64,000 bases of DNA, taken from NCBI GenBank assembly GCA_910575815.1, contig CAJTFN010000008.1, forward strand, positions 62,001-126,000. Direction: 5' to 3'. This DNA is from Oscillospiraceae bacterium. Lineage in GTDB: Bacteria; Bacillota; Clostridia; Oscillospirales; Oscillospiraceae. The notes below the pieces were generated by a model, which was given only the letters and a program-made list of their open reading frames with translations, was not told the origin of the DNA and did no database searches. Both the position numbers and the translations under genes were made by a program. Below, in pieces: positions 1 through 9,387 of this stretch (positions are counted from its first letter, which is position 1; each line of letters starts with the position of its first letter).

Positions 1-1
1 C

Positions 2-1135
2 GAGATTGCCCGAGCCCACTGGGCCCGGTACCCGGCCATGGAACCCCAGGACTTCGCCAAGCTGGCCTATCAGAGCACATTCGGCCCCGCCCACATGGCT
101 CAGAGCCCGGACAAGGTCCTGGCGGCCCTGCTGGCGGAGCGGAAGGAGGCGGGGAGCATCCCCCTGCCCCTGGAGCCCATCGGGAACGGCCTGTGCCGCT
201 TCCATATCACCCAGGCCCTCTCCACCCTGTCGGAGCTGCCGCTGATCGGGCGGATGTTCACCCGGACGATGGCCCTAACGGAGGGGACGGAGGCCGGTTT
301 GGCCGGGAGGCTGGAACAGCTGGCGGGGCTTCCCGTCCCCGGCCTGGGGGAGTATCTGGAGAGCTGGCGGCGGGAGGGCTGTCCGCCGGTCCGCCACAGC
401 GAGGCCTTCCGAAACGCTTACAACCCCCATTACCGGGTGCTGCGAAGGGAGTTCGCCGGGTTTCTTCCGGCGTTGGTTCCCATCGACCGGCTGGCCCGGG
501 AGCACTACGCCGCCTGGCTGCGGCGGGGAAGCTGGGGGGAGCCGCTGCCGGGAGAGGGTCCTCTGGCCCTCCGGTATCGAAACGGGCTACGGCCCTATCT
601 CGTGGCCGTGGACGGCCGCTGCGGCAGCGGGAAGACGGGCTTTTCCAGGATTGTGGAGGAGTTGATTCCCGGCGGGAAGCACGTGGCCCACATGGACGAC
701 TGCTACCTTCCCTGGGAGAGTCGGGCCCCGGACTGGATGGAGGTCCCCGCCGGGAACATGGACCTGAAACGGGTCCGGGATGAGATCCTCTCCCCGGTCC
801 GGGAGGGGAGGCCCCTGAGGTATCCGCTCTTCCTTCCCGACGGCCCGGTGCTGGACGAGTATGGGGACCCCATTGTGATAGATCCCGACGATGTGGAGCT
901 GATTCTGGTGGAGGGCACCTACTCCCAGCACCCGTCCCTGAAAAAGTACTACGATTATAAAATTTTCCTCACCTGTGAGAGGGAGGAACAGACCCGCCGC
1001 CTCCGGAACCGGGAGGGGGACTACTACCCCACGTTCGATCGGGTGTGGCGGGCTTTGGAGGAGACGTATTTTGCCGCCTGCGGCACGGAAGCGGCGGCGG
1101 ACTTGGTGGTGGATACCACCGGGTTCTTCGGCTGA
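2..1135 (+). CDS. P-loop kinase-like protein (uridine kinase-type fold), 5' end outside window
   Basis: The reading frame stays open to the window edge. The residues before the first ATG (position 38) look coding, so the true start is probably upstream and the gene is partial. A Walker A motif, GRCGSGKT, lies about 195 residues after that ATG, followed by a kinase-like MDDCYLP stretch, as in uridine kinase/phosphoribulokinase-type NTPases. The first ~180 residues are a helical domain I do not recognise. It probably phosphorylates a nucleoside or other small metabolite; the substrate is unknown. It ends 176 bp before the ECF S-component gene, with two hairpins between them. Confidence 0.6.
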   Translation, partial: EIARAHWARYPAMEPQDFAKLAYQSTFGPAHMAQSPDKVLAALLAERKEAGSIPLPLEPIGNGLCRFHITQALSTLSELPLIGRMFTRTMALTEGTEAGLAGRLEQLAGLPVPGLGEYLESWRREGCPPVRHSEAFRNAYNPHYRVLRREFAGFLPALVPIDRLAREHYAAWLRRGSWGEPLPGEGPLALRYRNGLRPYLVAVDGRCGSGKTGFSRIVEELIPGGKHVAHMDDCYLPWESRAPDWMEVPAGNMDLKRVRDEILSPVREGRPLRYPLFLPDGPVLDEYGDPIVIDPDDVELILVEGTYSQHPSLKKYYDYKIFLTCEREEQTRRLRNREGDYYPTFDRVWRALEETYFAACGTEAAADLVVDTTGFFG

Positions 1136-1197
1136 GGCTCCAGCGGTTCCTTTCGGGCGGTGGGGACACGGGCCCTTTGCCGGAGAACCGGAAAGGA

Positions 1198-1269
1198 GGG
1201 CTTGGCAAGGACCAAGCCCCCTGGCAATCGCTTACTTACGGAATCAACCCGCCGCCAGGAAGGCGGCGG
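1198..1269 (+). promoter_or_regulatory. Two strong hairpins in the leader of the ECF gene
   Basis: Two perfect 8-bp stems lie in the leader: GGGCTTGG/CCAAGCCC at 1198-1219 and CCGCCGCC/GGCGGCGG at 1249-1269. They sit between the kinase-like gene and the S-component. No TPP, FMN, cobalamin or THF riboswitch consensus is visible. They could be a terminator of the upstream gene without a U-tract, an attenuator, or an undescribed leader RNA. Confidence 0.35.
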
Positions 1270-1311
1270 ACTGTCAGAAGACGGAAAAACTTTTTGGAAG
1301 GAGTTTTTCCC

Positions 1312-1884
1312 ATGTGCGAAAAACAGACAAGAAAACCCATTCAGACCCTGACGGCCGCCGCTATGCTGCTGGCGGTGGGGTACATCCTGCCCTTCTTCAC
1401 CGGACAAATTCCCCAGATCGGCAGCATGCTCTGCCCTATGCACCTGCCGGTGCTGCTGTGCGGCTTCCTCTGCGGGTGGAGGTACGGCCTTGCCGTGGGC
1501 TTCGTCCTGCCTCTGCTGCGGAGTATGACCCTGAGTGCGCCGCCCCTTTACACCGCCATTGCCATGGCCTTTGAATTGGCGGCCTACGGGTTCCTGGCGG
1601 GCTTTCTCTATGCCCGGTCCCGCTGGCAGTGCGTGGTGGCCCTGTACCGCTGCCTCCTTGCCGCGATGCTTGGCGGGCGCGTCGTCTGGGCCGTGGCTCG
1701 GGTGCTGCTCTCCGGCGTGTCCGGTCAGGCCTTCACCTGGCAGATGTTCCTCTCCGGGGCTCTTCTCACCGCCCTTCCCGGCATCGTGCTGCAGCTGATT
1801 TTCATCCCCGCCGTCATGGTGGCCCTGGATCGGACCGGGCTGGTCCGGTTCCGCCGGGGCGGGGAGACGGTCCGGGCGGTTTAA
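1312..1884 (+). CDS. ECF transporter S component (vitamin-type substrate unknown)
   Basis: A 190-residue, very hydrophobic protein with about six membrane segments, the usual size and layout of the substrate-binding S subunit of energy-coupling-factor transporters. S subunits bind a vitamin or metal and dock onto a shared EcfAAT module, which is not in this window. The ATG at 1312 is preceded by GGAAGGAG. The stop overlaps the stop of the convergent MocR-type regulator by 4 bp, so the two genes are tail to tail. Substrate cannot be assigned from sequence; the regulator next door makes a B6-related or other cofactor plausible. Confidence 0.7.
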   Translation: MCEKQTRKPIQTLTAAAMLLAVGYILPFFTGQIPQIGSMLCPMHLPVLLCGFLCGWRYGLAVGFVLPLLRSMTLSAPPLYTAIAMAFELAAYGFLAGFLYARSRWQCVVALYRCLLAAMLGGRVVWAVARVLLSGVSGQAFTWQMFLSGALLTALPGIVLQLIFIPAVMVALDRTGLVRFRRGGETVRAV

Positions 1885-3281
1885 GAGGTCCGAAAGACCT
1901 CGGACAGCAGCGCCATGGTCTCCGGCAGCTTGTCCGCGTCCAGCCCCGCATAGTTGACTACCAGGGTGTGGGCATAGGCGGGCCGGGGGACAGCGGCGTA
2001 CTCCGACAGAAAGCCCAATCGCACCCCCAGGCCCTCCGCCCTTTGGCGGAGGGCCTCGTCGTCCTCCTCTGTGTTCAGCGCCAGGAGGAATTGAAGCCCC
2101 GCGCCCCGGTCTTTGAGGGCGGCGGTGAAGGGACAGGCGGCAAAGGCCTCCAACACGGCGGCCCGGCGGAGGCGGTATTTCTTCCGGGTACGGGAGAGGT
2201 GCTGCTCATACCAGCTTCCGGCGGGGCTCCCGCCGCCGCTGAGAAACCGGGCCAGAACCTGCTGCTCCAGGGCGGGAACCGTGGAGGCGTAGAACCCCAG
2301 CTCCCGGCGGTAGCGCTCCAGCAGCCGGGGGGGAAGGACCATGAAGCCCACCCGCATGGAGGGGGAGATGGTCTGGGAGAAGGTGCTCATATACAGGACC
2401 CGCTCCCGGGTGTCGATGCTTTGCAGCGTGGGAATGGGGCGGCCCGTGAAGCGGAACTCGCTGTCGTAGTCGTCCTCAATGATGGTCCCGTCGGCTTCCT
2501 CCGCCCAGCGGAGCAGGGCCTGCCGCCGGGGAATGGGGGTGACGAGGCCGGTGGGGTAGTGATGGGCGGGGGAGAGATGGGCCACCGTGGCCCCGGAGGC
2601 TCGGAGGGCCTCCATGGACATGCCCTGGCCGTCCAGCGGGATGGGGCGGCAAACCGCGCCCCATTTTCCGTAGACTTGACGGATTTTCGGGTAGCCGGGG
2701 TCCTCCAGGGCGAAAACCGCCTCCCGGCCCAGAAGCTGGGCCAGAAGCAAGTACAGATACTCCGCCCCGGCTCCCACGACGATCTGCTCCGGGGATACCG
2801 CCATGCCCTTGAAATCCCGGAGGTCCCGGGCGATGGCCTCACGCAGGGCGGGAAGGCCCTGATGAGGAGTGGGAGCCAGATGGCCGCCCTCGGAGAGGAT
2901 CTGCCGGGTCAGCCGGGCCCAGAGGGCGGAGGGAAAACAGGCGGGATCGATTTGCCCGCTTTTCAAATCCAGCCGCCAGGACCGGGACGGCTCCTCCGGC
3001 GGAACCGGAACGGCCTTTGCCGCTGCCGGGAGACAGCGGTCCACCGGGGCGGCGAAAAAGCCCAGCCGGGGCCGGGCTTCCACAAATCCCTCGGCCTCCA
3101 GCTGCTGATAGGCCGCCTCCACCGTGATGACGGACACCCGCAGATGCTCCGCCAGGGCCCGCTTGGAGGGCAGCCTCTCCCCGGCGGCGAGAACCCCGCC
3201 GAGAATGTCGTCCCGCAGGCAGCGGTACAGATATTCATACAGAGGCAAACCGTTTCGATTTTCCAGATGATAGGTCAACAT
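1881..3281 (-). CDS. MocR/PdxR-type GntR regulator with aminotransferase domain
   Basis: An N-terminal GntR winged helix (residues ~10-75, with LPSKRALAEHLRVS) is followed by a fold-type I aminotransferase-like domain that in this family binds pyridoxal phosphate, with a lysine in a STFSQTISPSMR-like context. MocR/PdxR proteins control vitamin B6 synthesis or uptake and amino-acid genes. The start at 3281 is chosen because AGGAG precedes it; an upstream ATG at 3335 has no ribosome site and lies in the promoter. It is divergent from the ECF S-component at 3387, its most likely target, and tail to tail with a second S-component. Confidence 0.85.
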   Translation of the reverse strand: MLTYHLENRNGLPLYEYLYRCLRDDILGGVLAAGERLPSKRALAEHLRVSVITVEAAYQQLEAEGFVEARPRLGFFAAPVDRCLPAAAKAVPVPPEEPSRSWRLDLKSGQIDPACFPSALWARLTRQILSEGGHLAPTPHQGLPALREAIARDLRDFKGMAVSPEQIVVGAGAEYLYLLLAQLLGREAVFALEDPGYPKIRQVYGKWGAVCRPIPLDGQGMSMEALRASGATVAHLSPAHHYPTGLVTPIPRRQALLRWAEEADGTIIEDDYDSEFRFTGRPIPTLQSIDTRERVLYMSTFSQTISPSMRVGFMVLPPRLLERYRRELGFYASTVPALEQQVLARFLSGGGSPAGSWYEQHLSRTRKKYRLRRAAVLEAFAACPFTAALKDRGAGLQFLLALNTEEDDEALRQRAEGLGVRLGFLSEYAAVPRPAYAHTLVVNYAGLDADKLPETMALLSEVFRTS

Positions 3282-3386
3282 GGCCGCGTCGCTCCTGGCC
3301 TTATAAAATTTATCATTTTTGGGTATTTCAATCATATCACAAACGCGCTATGATAGCAACATCAATCAGCAAAGGAGCGAGAAGAC
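3282..3386. promoter_or_regulatory. Divergent promoter/operator between MocR regulator and ECF gene
   Basis: A short AT-rich stretch in a GC-rich neighbourhood separates the two divergent genes. On the plus strand TTTCAA-N17-TATGAT (3326-3354) is a plausible promoter for the S-component, followed by AAAGGAG before its ATG. MocR-family regulators normally bind such intergenic regions, so control of both genes from here is an inference from arrangement. Confidence 0.45.
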
Positions 3387-3947
3387 ATGGAAAAAACACT
3401 GGAACCGGTCCGGACGGCCGGACGGGTGAAACAACTGGCGCTGACAGGACTGTTCGCCGCCCTGGGCTGCGTGGCGACGATGGTGCTGCAAATTCCCTCC
3501 CCCACCGGAGGATATCTGAACCTGGGGGACACGGTGGTGGTTCTGGGAGCCTGGATGCTGGGGCCGGTATACGGCGCTGTGGCCGGAGGGGTGGGTCCGG
3601 CGATGGCGGACCTACTGTCCGGATACGCGGTCTATGTCCCCGGAACCCTGGTCATCAAGGCCGTCATGGCCCTGACGGCGGCGGGGCTGTACCGGGGACT
3701 GAAAAAGAGGGGCCTTCTGCTCTGCGCGGCGGCGGCGGAGGCGCTGATGGTCGCGGGCTACTGGCTTTTCGACGGGCTGTTGGCCGCGCTGTCCGGCGGC
3801 GGGGCCTTTGGACTGTGCCTGACGGCGGCGGCGGTAGGAATTCCCAGTAATTTGGTCCAGGCCGCTTTCGGCGCGGCAGCGTCCACGCTGCTGGCCATGG
3901 CCCTCCGGCGGAGCGGGTATGTGCGCCGGCGGTTTCCCCAGCTTTGA
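3387..3947 (+). CDS. ECF transporter S component, putatively for a B6-type vitamer
   Basis: 186 residues with about six membrane segments and the conserved GGYLNLGD motif after the first segment, typical of the DUF1393/riboflavin-like S-component group that also contains pyridoxine and hydroxymethylpyrimidine transporters. It would work with a shared EcfAAT energising module. The divergent MocR/PdxR-type regulator suggests vitamin B6, but this is guilt by association. The start follows AAAGGAGCG. A rho-independent terminator ends the unit at 3951-3983. Confidence 0.75.
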   Translation: MEKTLEPVRTAGRVKQLALTGLFAALGCVATMVLQIPSPTGGYLNLGDTVVVLGAWMLGPVYGAVAGGVGPAMADLLSGYAVYVPGTLVIKAVMALTAAGLYRGLKKRGLLLCAAAAEALMVAGYWLFDGLLAALSGGGAFGLCLTAAAVGIPSNLVQAAFGAAASTLLAMALRRSGYVRRRFPQL

Positions 3948-3950
3948 GTC

Positions 3951-3983
3951 GAATCCCCCTGGAAGGTTCCGGGGGGATTTTTT
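3951..3983 (+). terminator. Rho-independent terminator of ECF gene
   Basis: The stem AATCCCCC/GGGGGGATT is followed by six T, directly after the stop codon of the S-component gene. Confidence 0.8.
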
Positions 3984-4080
3984 ATGCAAAAATGAGGTTT
4001 TCCCCGTGGAAAAACCCAGCCGGACCCGGGGCCGCGAGGAGAGAATTTTGTCAATTCTATAAAGAATTTCCAGGGGACCG

Positions 4081-4172
4081 GGAGACAAATTTGACATTAT
4101 CCATAAAACGGGGCGCTCAGAAAGTATGCTTTCTGAGCGCCCCGTTTTATGGATACTGCCAAATTTGTCTCC
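4081..4172. repeat. 92-bp near-perfect inverted repeat upstream of serine recombinase
   Basis: Arms of 44 nt (4081-4124 and 4129-4172) surround a 4-nt centre, with only two mismatches (4094/4159 and 4097/4156). The arms begin GGAGACAAATTTG and contain GGGGCGCTCAGAAAG near the centre. The arms are too long for a simple terminator and lack a T-tract. It sits 110 bp before a resolvase-family gene, so it may be a recombinase site, a small MITE-like element or a strong RNA hairpin. Confidence 0.85.
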
Positions 4173-4282
4173 AAAACCGATTAAAACCCCAAAAATAACC
4201 GATAAAATTCGTCACCCACAGACACGAAGCCGATTTTGTTTTACAATTCTGATATTCACTTTCTTAAAAGGAGGAACCCAGA

Positions 4283-4936
4283 ATGTCAGAAACTCTGTAC
4301 GGCTATGCCAGGGTGTCCACCCGGGAACAGAAGGAGGACCGGCAGATTGCCGCCCTCCGGGACTTCGGCGTGGAGGACCGCCGCATCGTGGTGGAGAAAC
4401 AGTCCGGCAAGGACTTCCAGCGGCCCCAGTACAAGCGCCTGGTGAACCGTCTCAATCCCGGCGACGTCCTGGTCGTCAAAAGCATCGACCGCCTGGGCCG
4501 CAATTACGGCGAAATTCTGGACCAATGGGCCCGGCTCACCCGGGAGCGGAAAATCGCCATCGTGGTTTTGGACATGCCTCTGCTGGACACCCGAGAGGGC
4601 CGGGATCTGACGGGCACGCTGGTGGCGGACATTGTCCTCCAGCTTTTGAGCTACGTGGCCCAGACAGAGCGGGAGTTTCTCCGAATACGCCAAGCGGAGG
4701 GAATCGCCGCCGCCAGGGCGAAGGGAGTGCGCTTTGGAAGGACCCGGCTACCGGTACCCGCCCAATTCCACACGCTGGCCCAGCAGTGGTTCAACGGGGA
4801 GATCAGCGCCGTTCAGGCGGGAAAGCAGCTTGGCCTCTCCCGGCACACCTTTATGCGCAGGGCCAGGGAGCTGCCCGAGGCCGAAAGGATGACCGGTCGA
4901 ATGTCGCCAAAATATTCTTCGAAGCAGGAATTTTAG
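4283..4936 (+). CDS. Serine recombinase, resolvase/invertase family
   Basis: 217 residues. The N-terminal catalytic domain has the YARVST motif with the nucleophile at Ser12 and a DRLGRN motif typical of Hin/Gin/resolvase enzymes. The long E-helix (LVADIVLQLLSYVAQTERE region) and a C-terminal helix-turn-helix with AGKQLGLSRHTFMRR (~175-195) complete the usual ~190-220-residue architecture. It would cut and rejoin DNA at short crossover sites. AAAAGGAGG precedes the ATG. No second mobile-element gene is adjacent, and the nearest candidate site is the long inverted repeat at 4081-4172. Confidence 0.9.
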   Translation: MSETLYGYARVSTREQKEDRQIAALRDFGVEDRRIVVEKQSGKDFQRPQYKRLVNRLNPGDVLVVKSIDRLGRNYGEILDQWARLTRERKIAIVVLDMPLLDTREGRDLTGTLVADIVLQLLSYVAQTEREFLRIRQAEGIAAARAKGVRFGRTRLPVPAQFHTLAQQWFNGEISAVQAGKQLGLSRHTFMRRARELPEAERMTGRMSPKYSSKQEF

Positions 4937-5089
4937 GTCAAAAATCCGCCGTCATTCACACTTTATTCATATCTGATTCACATTTTCGTATAAGAATAGA
5001 GGAGAATCGACGGCCAGCGGTTCTCCGCCGCCCGTCTTCCCATTCCGGCAGGACCTCCTGTCCTGCCTCTGCCAAGGAGGAGTCGATTT

Positions 5090-6115
5090 ATGGAGCACGA
5101 CGCCGCTCTCTCCTACCGGCTGCTGAGCCGCCACCGTTCGGCGCTGATGGGCCTGGCCCTGCTGTGGGTCATGGTCTTTCACGCTTACGCCTACCATTTC
5201 CGTGTCCCGCTGCTGGTGCGGTTTCAGGAATACGGTTACTTGGGCGTGGATATCTTTCTGTTTCTCTCCGGCCTGGGACTGTGCGTCTCTCTTCTCCGGC
5301 GGCCCTCCCCCTCCGCCTTCTGGCGGGCCCGGTGCGCCCGGATTTTCCCAGCCTATTGGCTGGTCGTGGGGGGCTACAGCCTCTGGCTGGTCTATCAGGG
5401 GCAGATTCCTTTCTCCACGCTGCTCTGGAGTCTCTCCGGGCTCCACTATTGGTTCCAGATTCCAGGGAGCTTCAACTGGTATGTATCCGCCCTGCTGGCG
5501 TTTTATCTGTTGTCGCCCTTCTGGGTTCGGGCCCTGCGAAGCTGTCCCCGGCCCGGACTGCTGACCCTGCTGGCCTTCCCCGTGGGATATGGCCTCTACC
5601 GTCTGTCCATCCCCCTGGAGCTGCTGTATATCCGGGACTTTCTCTTTCGTATTCCCGCCTTCGCCGCGGGGACCCTGTGCGGCTATTACCTCTATGAGGA
5701 GCGGGCTTTCTCCCGGAGGCACTGCTTTTCCTGGGCCGGGCTGGCCTTGGGCGGTGGACTTCTTTGGGCTGGCGTGTCGTCGAGACAGTTTTACATCGCG
5801 CCTTGCTTCATTTTCTCTCTCTTCGTCTGTCCTCTGTGCTTGCTGCTGGCCTGGCTTTTGGAGCGGACGGGACTGCGCCTCCGGCTCCTCAAGCTTCTGG
5901 GGGAATGCAGCCTGGAAATCTACCTTTTAAACGTAGTCGCCACCCGGCAGACCGAGGGCTTAATGCTTCGAACCGGCCTGTCCGGCCACCCGCTGCGGTT
6001 CTATTTCGCGGCCTACAGCGCGAATCTCCTCTTGGGAATTCTGCTTCACCAGGCTCTGGAAGCCGCCCGCCGGAAACTTGGCAAGGCCCCGTCCCCGGCG
6101 TTTCCGGCGCGTTGA
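5090..6115 (+). CDS. Membrane acyltransferase, acyltransferase 3 family
   Basis: 341 residues with about ten membrane segments. An early VFHAYAYH segment carries the histidine typical of the acyltransferase 3 (OafA/YrhL-like) family, which O-acetylates cell-surface polysaccharide or peptidoglycan. The GYLGVDIFLFLSGLGL motif after the first loop is characteristic. AAGGAGG precedes the ATG. It stands alone; no glycan cluster is nearby, so the acceptor is unknown. Confidence 0.8.
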   Translation: MEHDAALSYRLLSRHRSALMGLALLWVMVFHAYAYHFRVPLLVRFQEYGYLGVDIFLFLSGLGLCVSLLRRPSPSAFWRARCARIFPAYWLVVGGYSLWLVYQGQIPFSTLLWSLSGLHYWFQIPGSFNWYVSALLAFYLLSPFWVRALRSCPRPGLLTLLAFPVGYGLYRLSIPLELLYIRDFLFRIPAFAAGTLCGYYLYEERAFSRRHCFSWAGLALGGGLLWAGVSSRQFYIAPCFIFSLFVCPLCLLLAWLLERTGLRLRLLKLLGECSLEIYLLNVVATRQTEGLMLRTGLSGHPLRFYFAAYSANLLLGILLHQALEAARRKLGKAPSPAFPAR

Positions 6116-6254
6116 AGGAGCCCGATTCCCCCAGCTTCGAGGGACGGACAACCAGGACGCGCCGGTTCTCCTCCGCCCAGAATCGCCTCCCGTTAAAATA
6201 CCCGGCGGAACCCGCTTCCGGCCCTTGGGAGTGTCCTATTCAGAGATTTTATTT

Positions 6255-6336
6255 TGTAGGGGCCGGCCCCTTGGGGGGGCCGTTGTGAGGGCCAATTTTT
6301 GTGCCGGCAGGCCGCCGGGAGCGGCGGCTCCTACAC
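6255..6336. repeat. GC-rich palindromic intergenic repeat
   Basis: The 379-bp gap before pyrG contains a GC-rich imperfect palindrome whose ends are TGTAGGGGCCG and CGGCTCCTACA. It resembles interspersed palindromic units common between genes in related gut Clostridia (from memory, not searched). The rest of the gap holds no credible gene, only the pyrG promoter at its right end. Confidence 0.5.
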
Positions 6337-6388
6337 GATGTCCCCCTTTTAAAATGCGCGACAGGGCACTCCCCGGCCCTTTCCGCCG

Positions 6389-6417
6389 TTGACAAGGAAA
6401 GCTTCCAATGTTAAGAT
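6389..6417 (+). promoter_or_regulatory. Sigma-70 promoter of pyrG
   Basis: TTGACA at 6389-6394, a 17-bp spacer and TAAGAT at 6412-6417, about 75 bp before the pyrG start. Confidence 0.7.
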
Positions 6418-6485
6418 AAAACCATATGTGTATTCCGGCGAAGCGGAACGTCAGACTCCAGAAATTGGAAACGACAAAAGAATAG

Positions 6486-8093
<1,608 letters not shown>

Positions 8094-8096
8094 GTT

Positions 8097-8549
8097 ATGG
8101 CGGGTGTGTTTGACGAGGCCAGGATGCTCCAGGTCCTGGGAGACTGCCTCCCGGAGGGGGAAAACCTGACCGCGGGCATCCATGGAATCACCCTCCAGGT
8201 GAACCAAAAGAAAACCTCCTATTTCGATGTGTACGTGGGAATCACGGAACACTATCTGCTGGTGGCGGAGTGCGAGGAGCGCAAGTACCTGACGGCGGCC
8301 TATCCCCTGCTGCCGGATTTGCGGAAGACCGTGGCTGAGGACGTGGGCGTGTGCTTCTCCTTCGGAAGCATTCAGAGCTGCGTCATCAAAAAGGCCATGA
8401 TGGGGGCCGTCAATTGTGCCATCACCTTCCGGGACGGGGGCTTCCTCAAGCTCCAGCTGCCCAAGCGGGGCGGCCTGGGAGGCGGGATGCCCCATCACGC
8501 GGAATACCGGGAGGCAATCATTGCCCGACTGGAACGGTTCCAGGGTTGA
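8097..8549 (+). CDS. Conserved hypothetical cytoplasmic protein in operon with pyrG
   Basis: 150 residues, no signal peptide or membrane segment. The pattern of short strands with a final helix (AIIARLERF) could fit a small PH-like barrel, but I do not recognise a family. It starts 3 bp after pyrG, so it is almost certainly cotranscribed and perhaps translationally coupled. A strong bidirectional terminator follows. Confidence 0.6.
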   Translation: MAGVFDEARMLQVLGDCLPEGENLTAGIHGITLQVNQKKTSYFDVYVGITEHYLLVAECEERKYLTAAYPLLPDLRKTVAEDVGVCFSFGSIQSCVIKKAMMGAVNCAITFRDGGFLKLQLPKRGGLGGGMPHHAEYREAIIARLERFQG

Positions 8550-8580
8550 AAAAAACCAGTAGGGCGGACAATTGGAAAAA

Positions 8581-8616
8581 AACATAGGAGCTCCGGCTTC
8601 CCGGAGCTCCTATGTT
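8581..8616. terminator. Bidirectional terminator
   Basis: The 16-bp perfect stem AACATAGGAGCTCCGG with a CTTC loop has an A-run before and T-run after. It lies between two convergent genes and overlaps the last codons of the minus-strand HTH gene. Confidence 0.85.
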
Positions 8617-8858
8617 TCCAGCAATTCCTCGACCGTTACGCCTAACGCCTGGGCCAAGGCTTTTAATTCGATGTCTGTCACAAACCGCTGCTCGCTTTCG
8701 ATGCGCTGGACCGCGTTCTTGTCCACGTCCAGCCCGCCCAGCTGGAGCATATCCGCAAGCCCCCTCTGGGACAGTTTGGGTATTTTTGCCTTGCGGAGAG
8801 CTGCCACCCAGCTGCCACAAAGATTGTACCGCCCATTCGGGGCACGGTTTTTATACAT
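8610..8858 (-). CDS. XRE-family helix-turn-helix regulator
   Basis: About 82 residues, almost entirely one Cro/C1-type HTH: LSQRGLADMLQLGG forms the first helices, NAVQRIESEQRFVTD the recognition region, and a closing LGVTVEELL helix. Starts at 8858 (chosen because MYKNRAPNGRYNLCG matches the usual N-terminus of such proteins) and 8903 are both possible; neither has a strong ribosome site. It resembles the phage-region regulator at 53541 in length and in the NLCG start and RFVTD motifs. It is divergent from the gene at 8964. Confidence 0.75.
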   Translation of the reverse strand: MYKNRAPNGRYNLCGSWVAALRKAKIPKLSQRGLADMLQLGGLDVDKNAVQRIESEQRFVTDIELKALAQALGVTVEELLET

Positions 8859-8930
8859 GAAAACCCGTCCTGACCTCTGGTGATTGTCATTCGACTGTTT
8901 CATTCATTTTATGATAATAGGAGGAAACAG

Positions 8931-8951
8931 TTGACATTCACCAAAGGTCAA
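8931..8951. promoter_or_regulatory. Inverted repeat between divergent genes, possible operator
   Basis: TTGAC (8931-8935) and GTCAA (8947-8951) form a dyad in the short space between the HTH gene and the hypothetical gene at 8964. Position and symmetry suggest an operator for the HTH protein; no experimental motif is known to me. Confidence 0.3.
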
Positions 8952-8963
8952 TAGGAGGTTTTT

Positions 8964-9248
8964 ATGTATCACGAAGGAATGAACTGGTCGGACAACAACG
9001 AGATGAAGGCCCAGGAGGAGCTCACGGCGCTGGTCATCGGACAAGCGTTCCTGAACCAAATGAAAAACCATGGCGTCATGCAGGATATCCTCGCCGCAGT
9101 GGACAGCCACGCTATGCGGATATTGGAAGAGATCGTGCGGACGCTGGACGACGAAACCCTGGACGACCCGGAGTGCTTCCAGAAAATCGAGAAAATCCTT
9201 ACCGTGCTGGAATCGAATTGGCTGGGCTCCACCCGCCACGATTTGTAA
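8964..9248 (+). CDS. Small hypothetical protein
   Basis: 94 residues, acidic and helical, without membrane segments or a motif I recognise. AATAGGAGG lies 10 bp before the ATG, so translation is credible. It is divergent from the XRE regulator at 8610, which may control it. Confidence 0.5.
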   Translation: MYHEGMNWSDNNEMKAQEELTALVIGQAFLNQMKNHGVMQDILAAVDSHAMRILEEIVRTLDDETLDDPECFQKIEKILTVLESNWLGSTRHDL

Positions 9249-9276
9249 CCTACTATATGTAATAAGGAGTAACCTG

Positions 9277-9315
9277 ATGAAACGGAAATTCTTTGCTTCG
9301 GAGAGTGCCGCCTGA
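9277..9315 (+). CDS. Possible 12-residue peptide
   Basis: An ATG six bases after AAGGAG opens a 12-codon frame (MKRKFFASESAA) ending in TGA, between two small genes. It is either a leader peptide or the relic of a gene; only the good ribosome site supports it. Confidence 0.25.
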   Translation: MKRKFFASESAA

Positions 9316-9387
9316 CCGGGAGGTTGGCAAAACGCACTCGCCATTCCTCCCGGAGGATTTGAAACATCTTCAGGAGGAAATATCATC

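Noticed and set aside
1629-3353. 574-codon plus-strand frame
   Set aside because: Antisense to the MocR-type regulator and low-complexity Gly/Arg/Pro.
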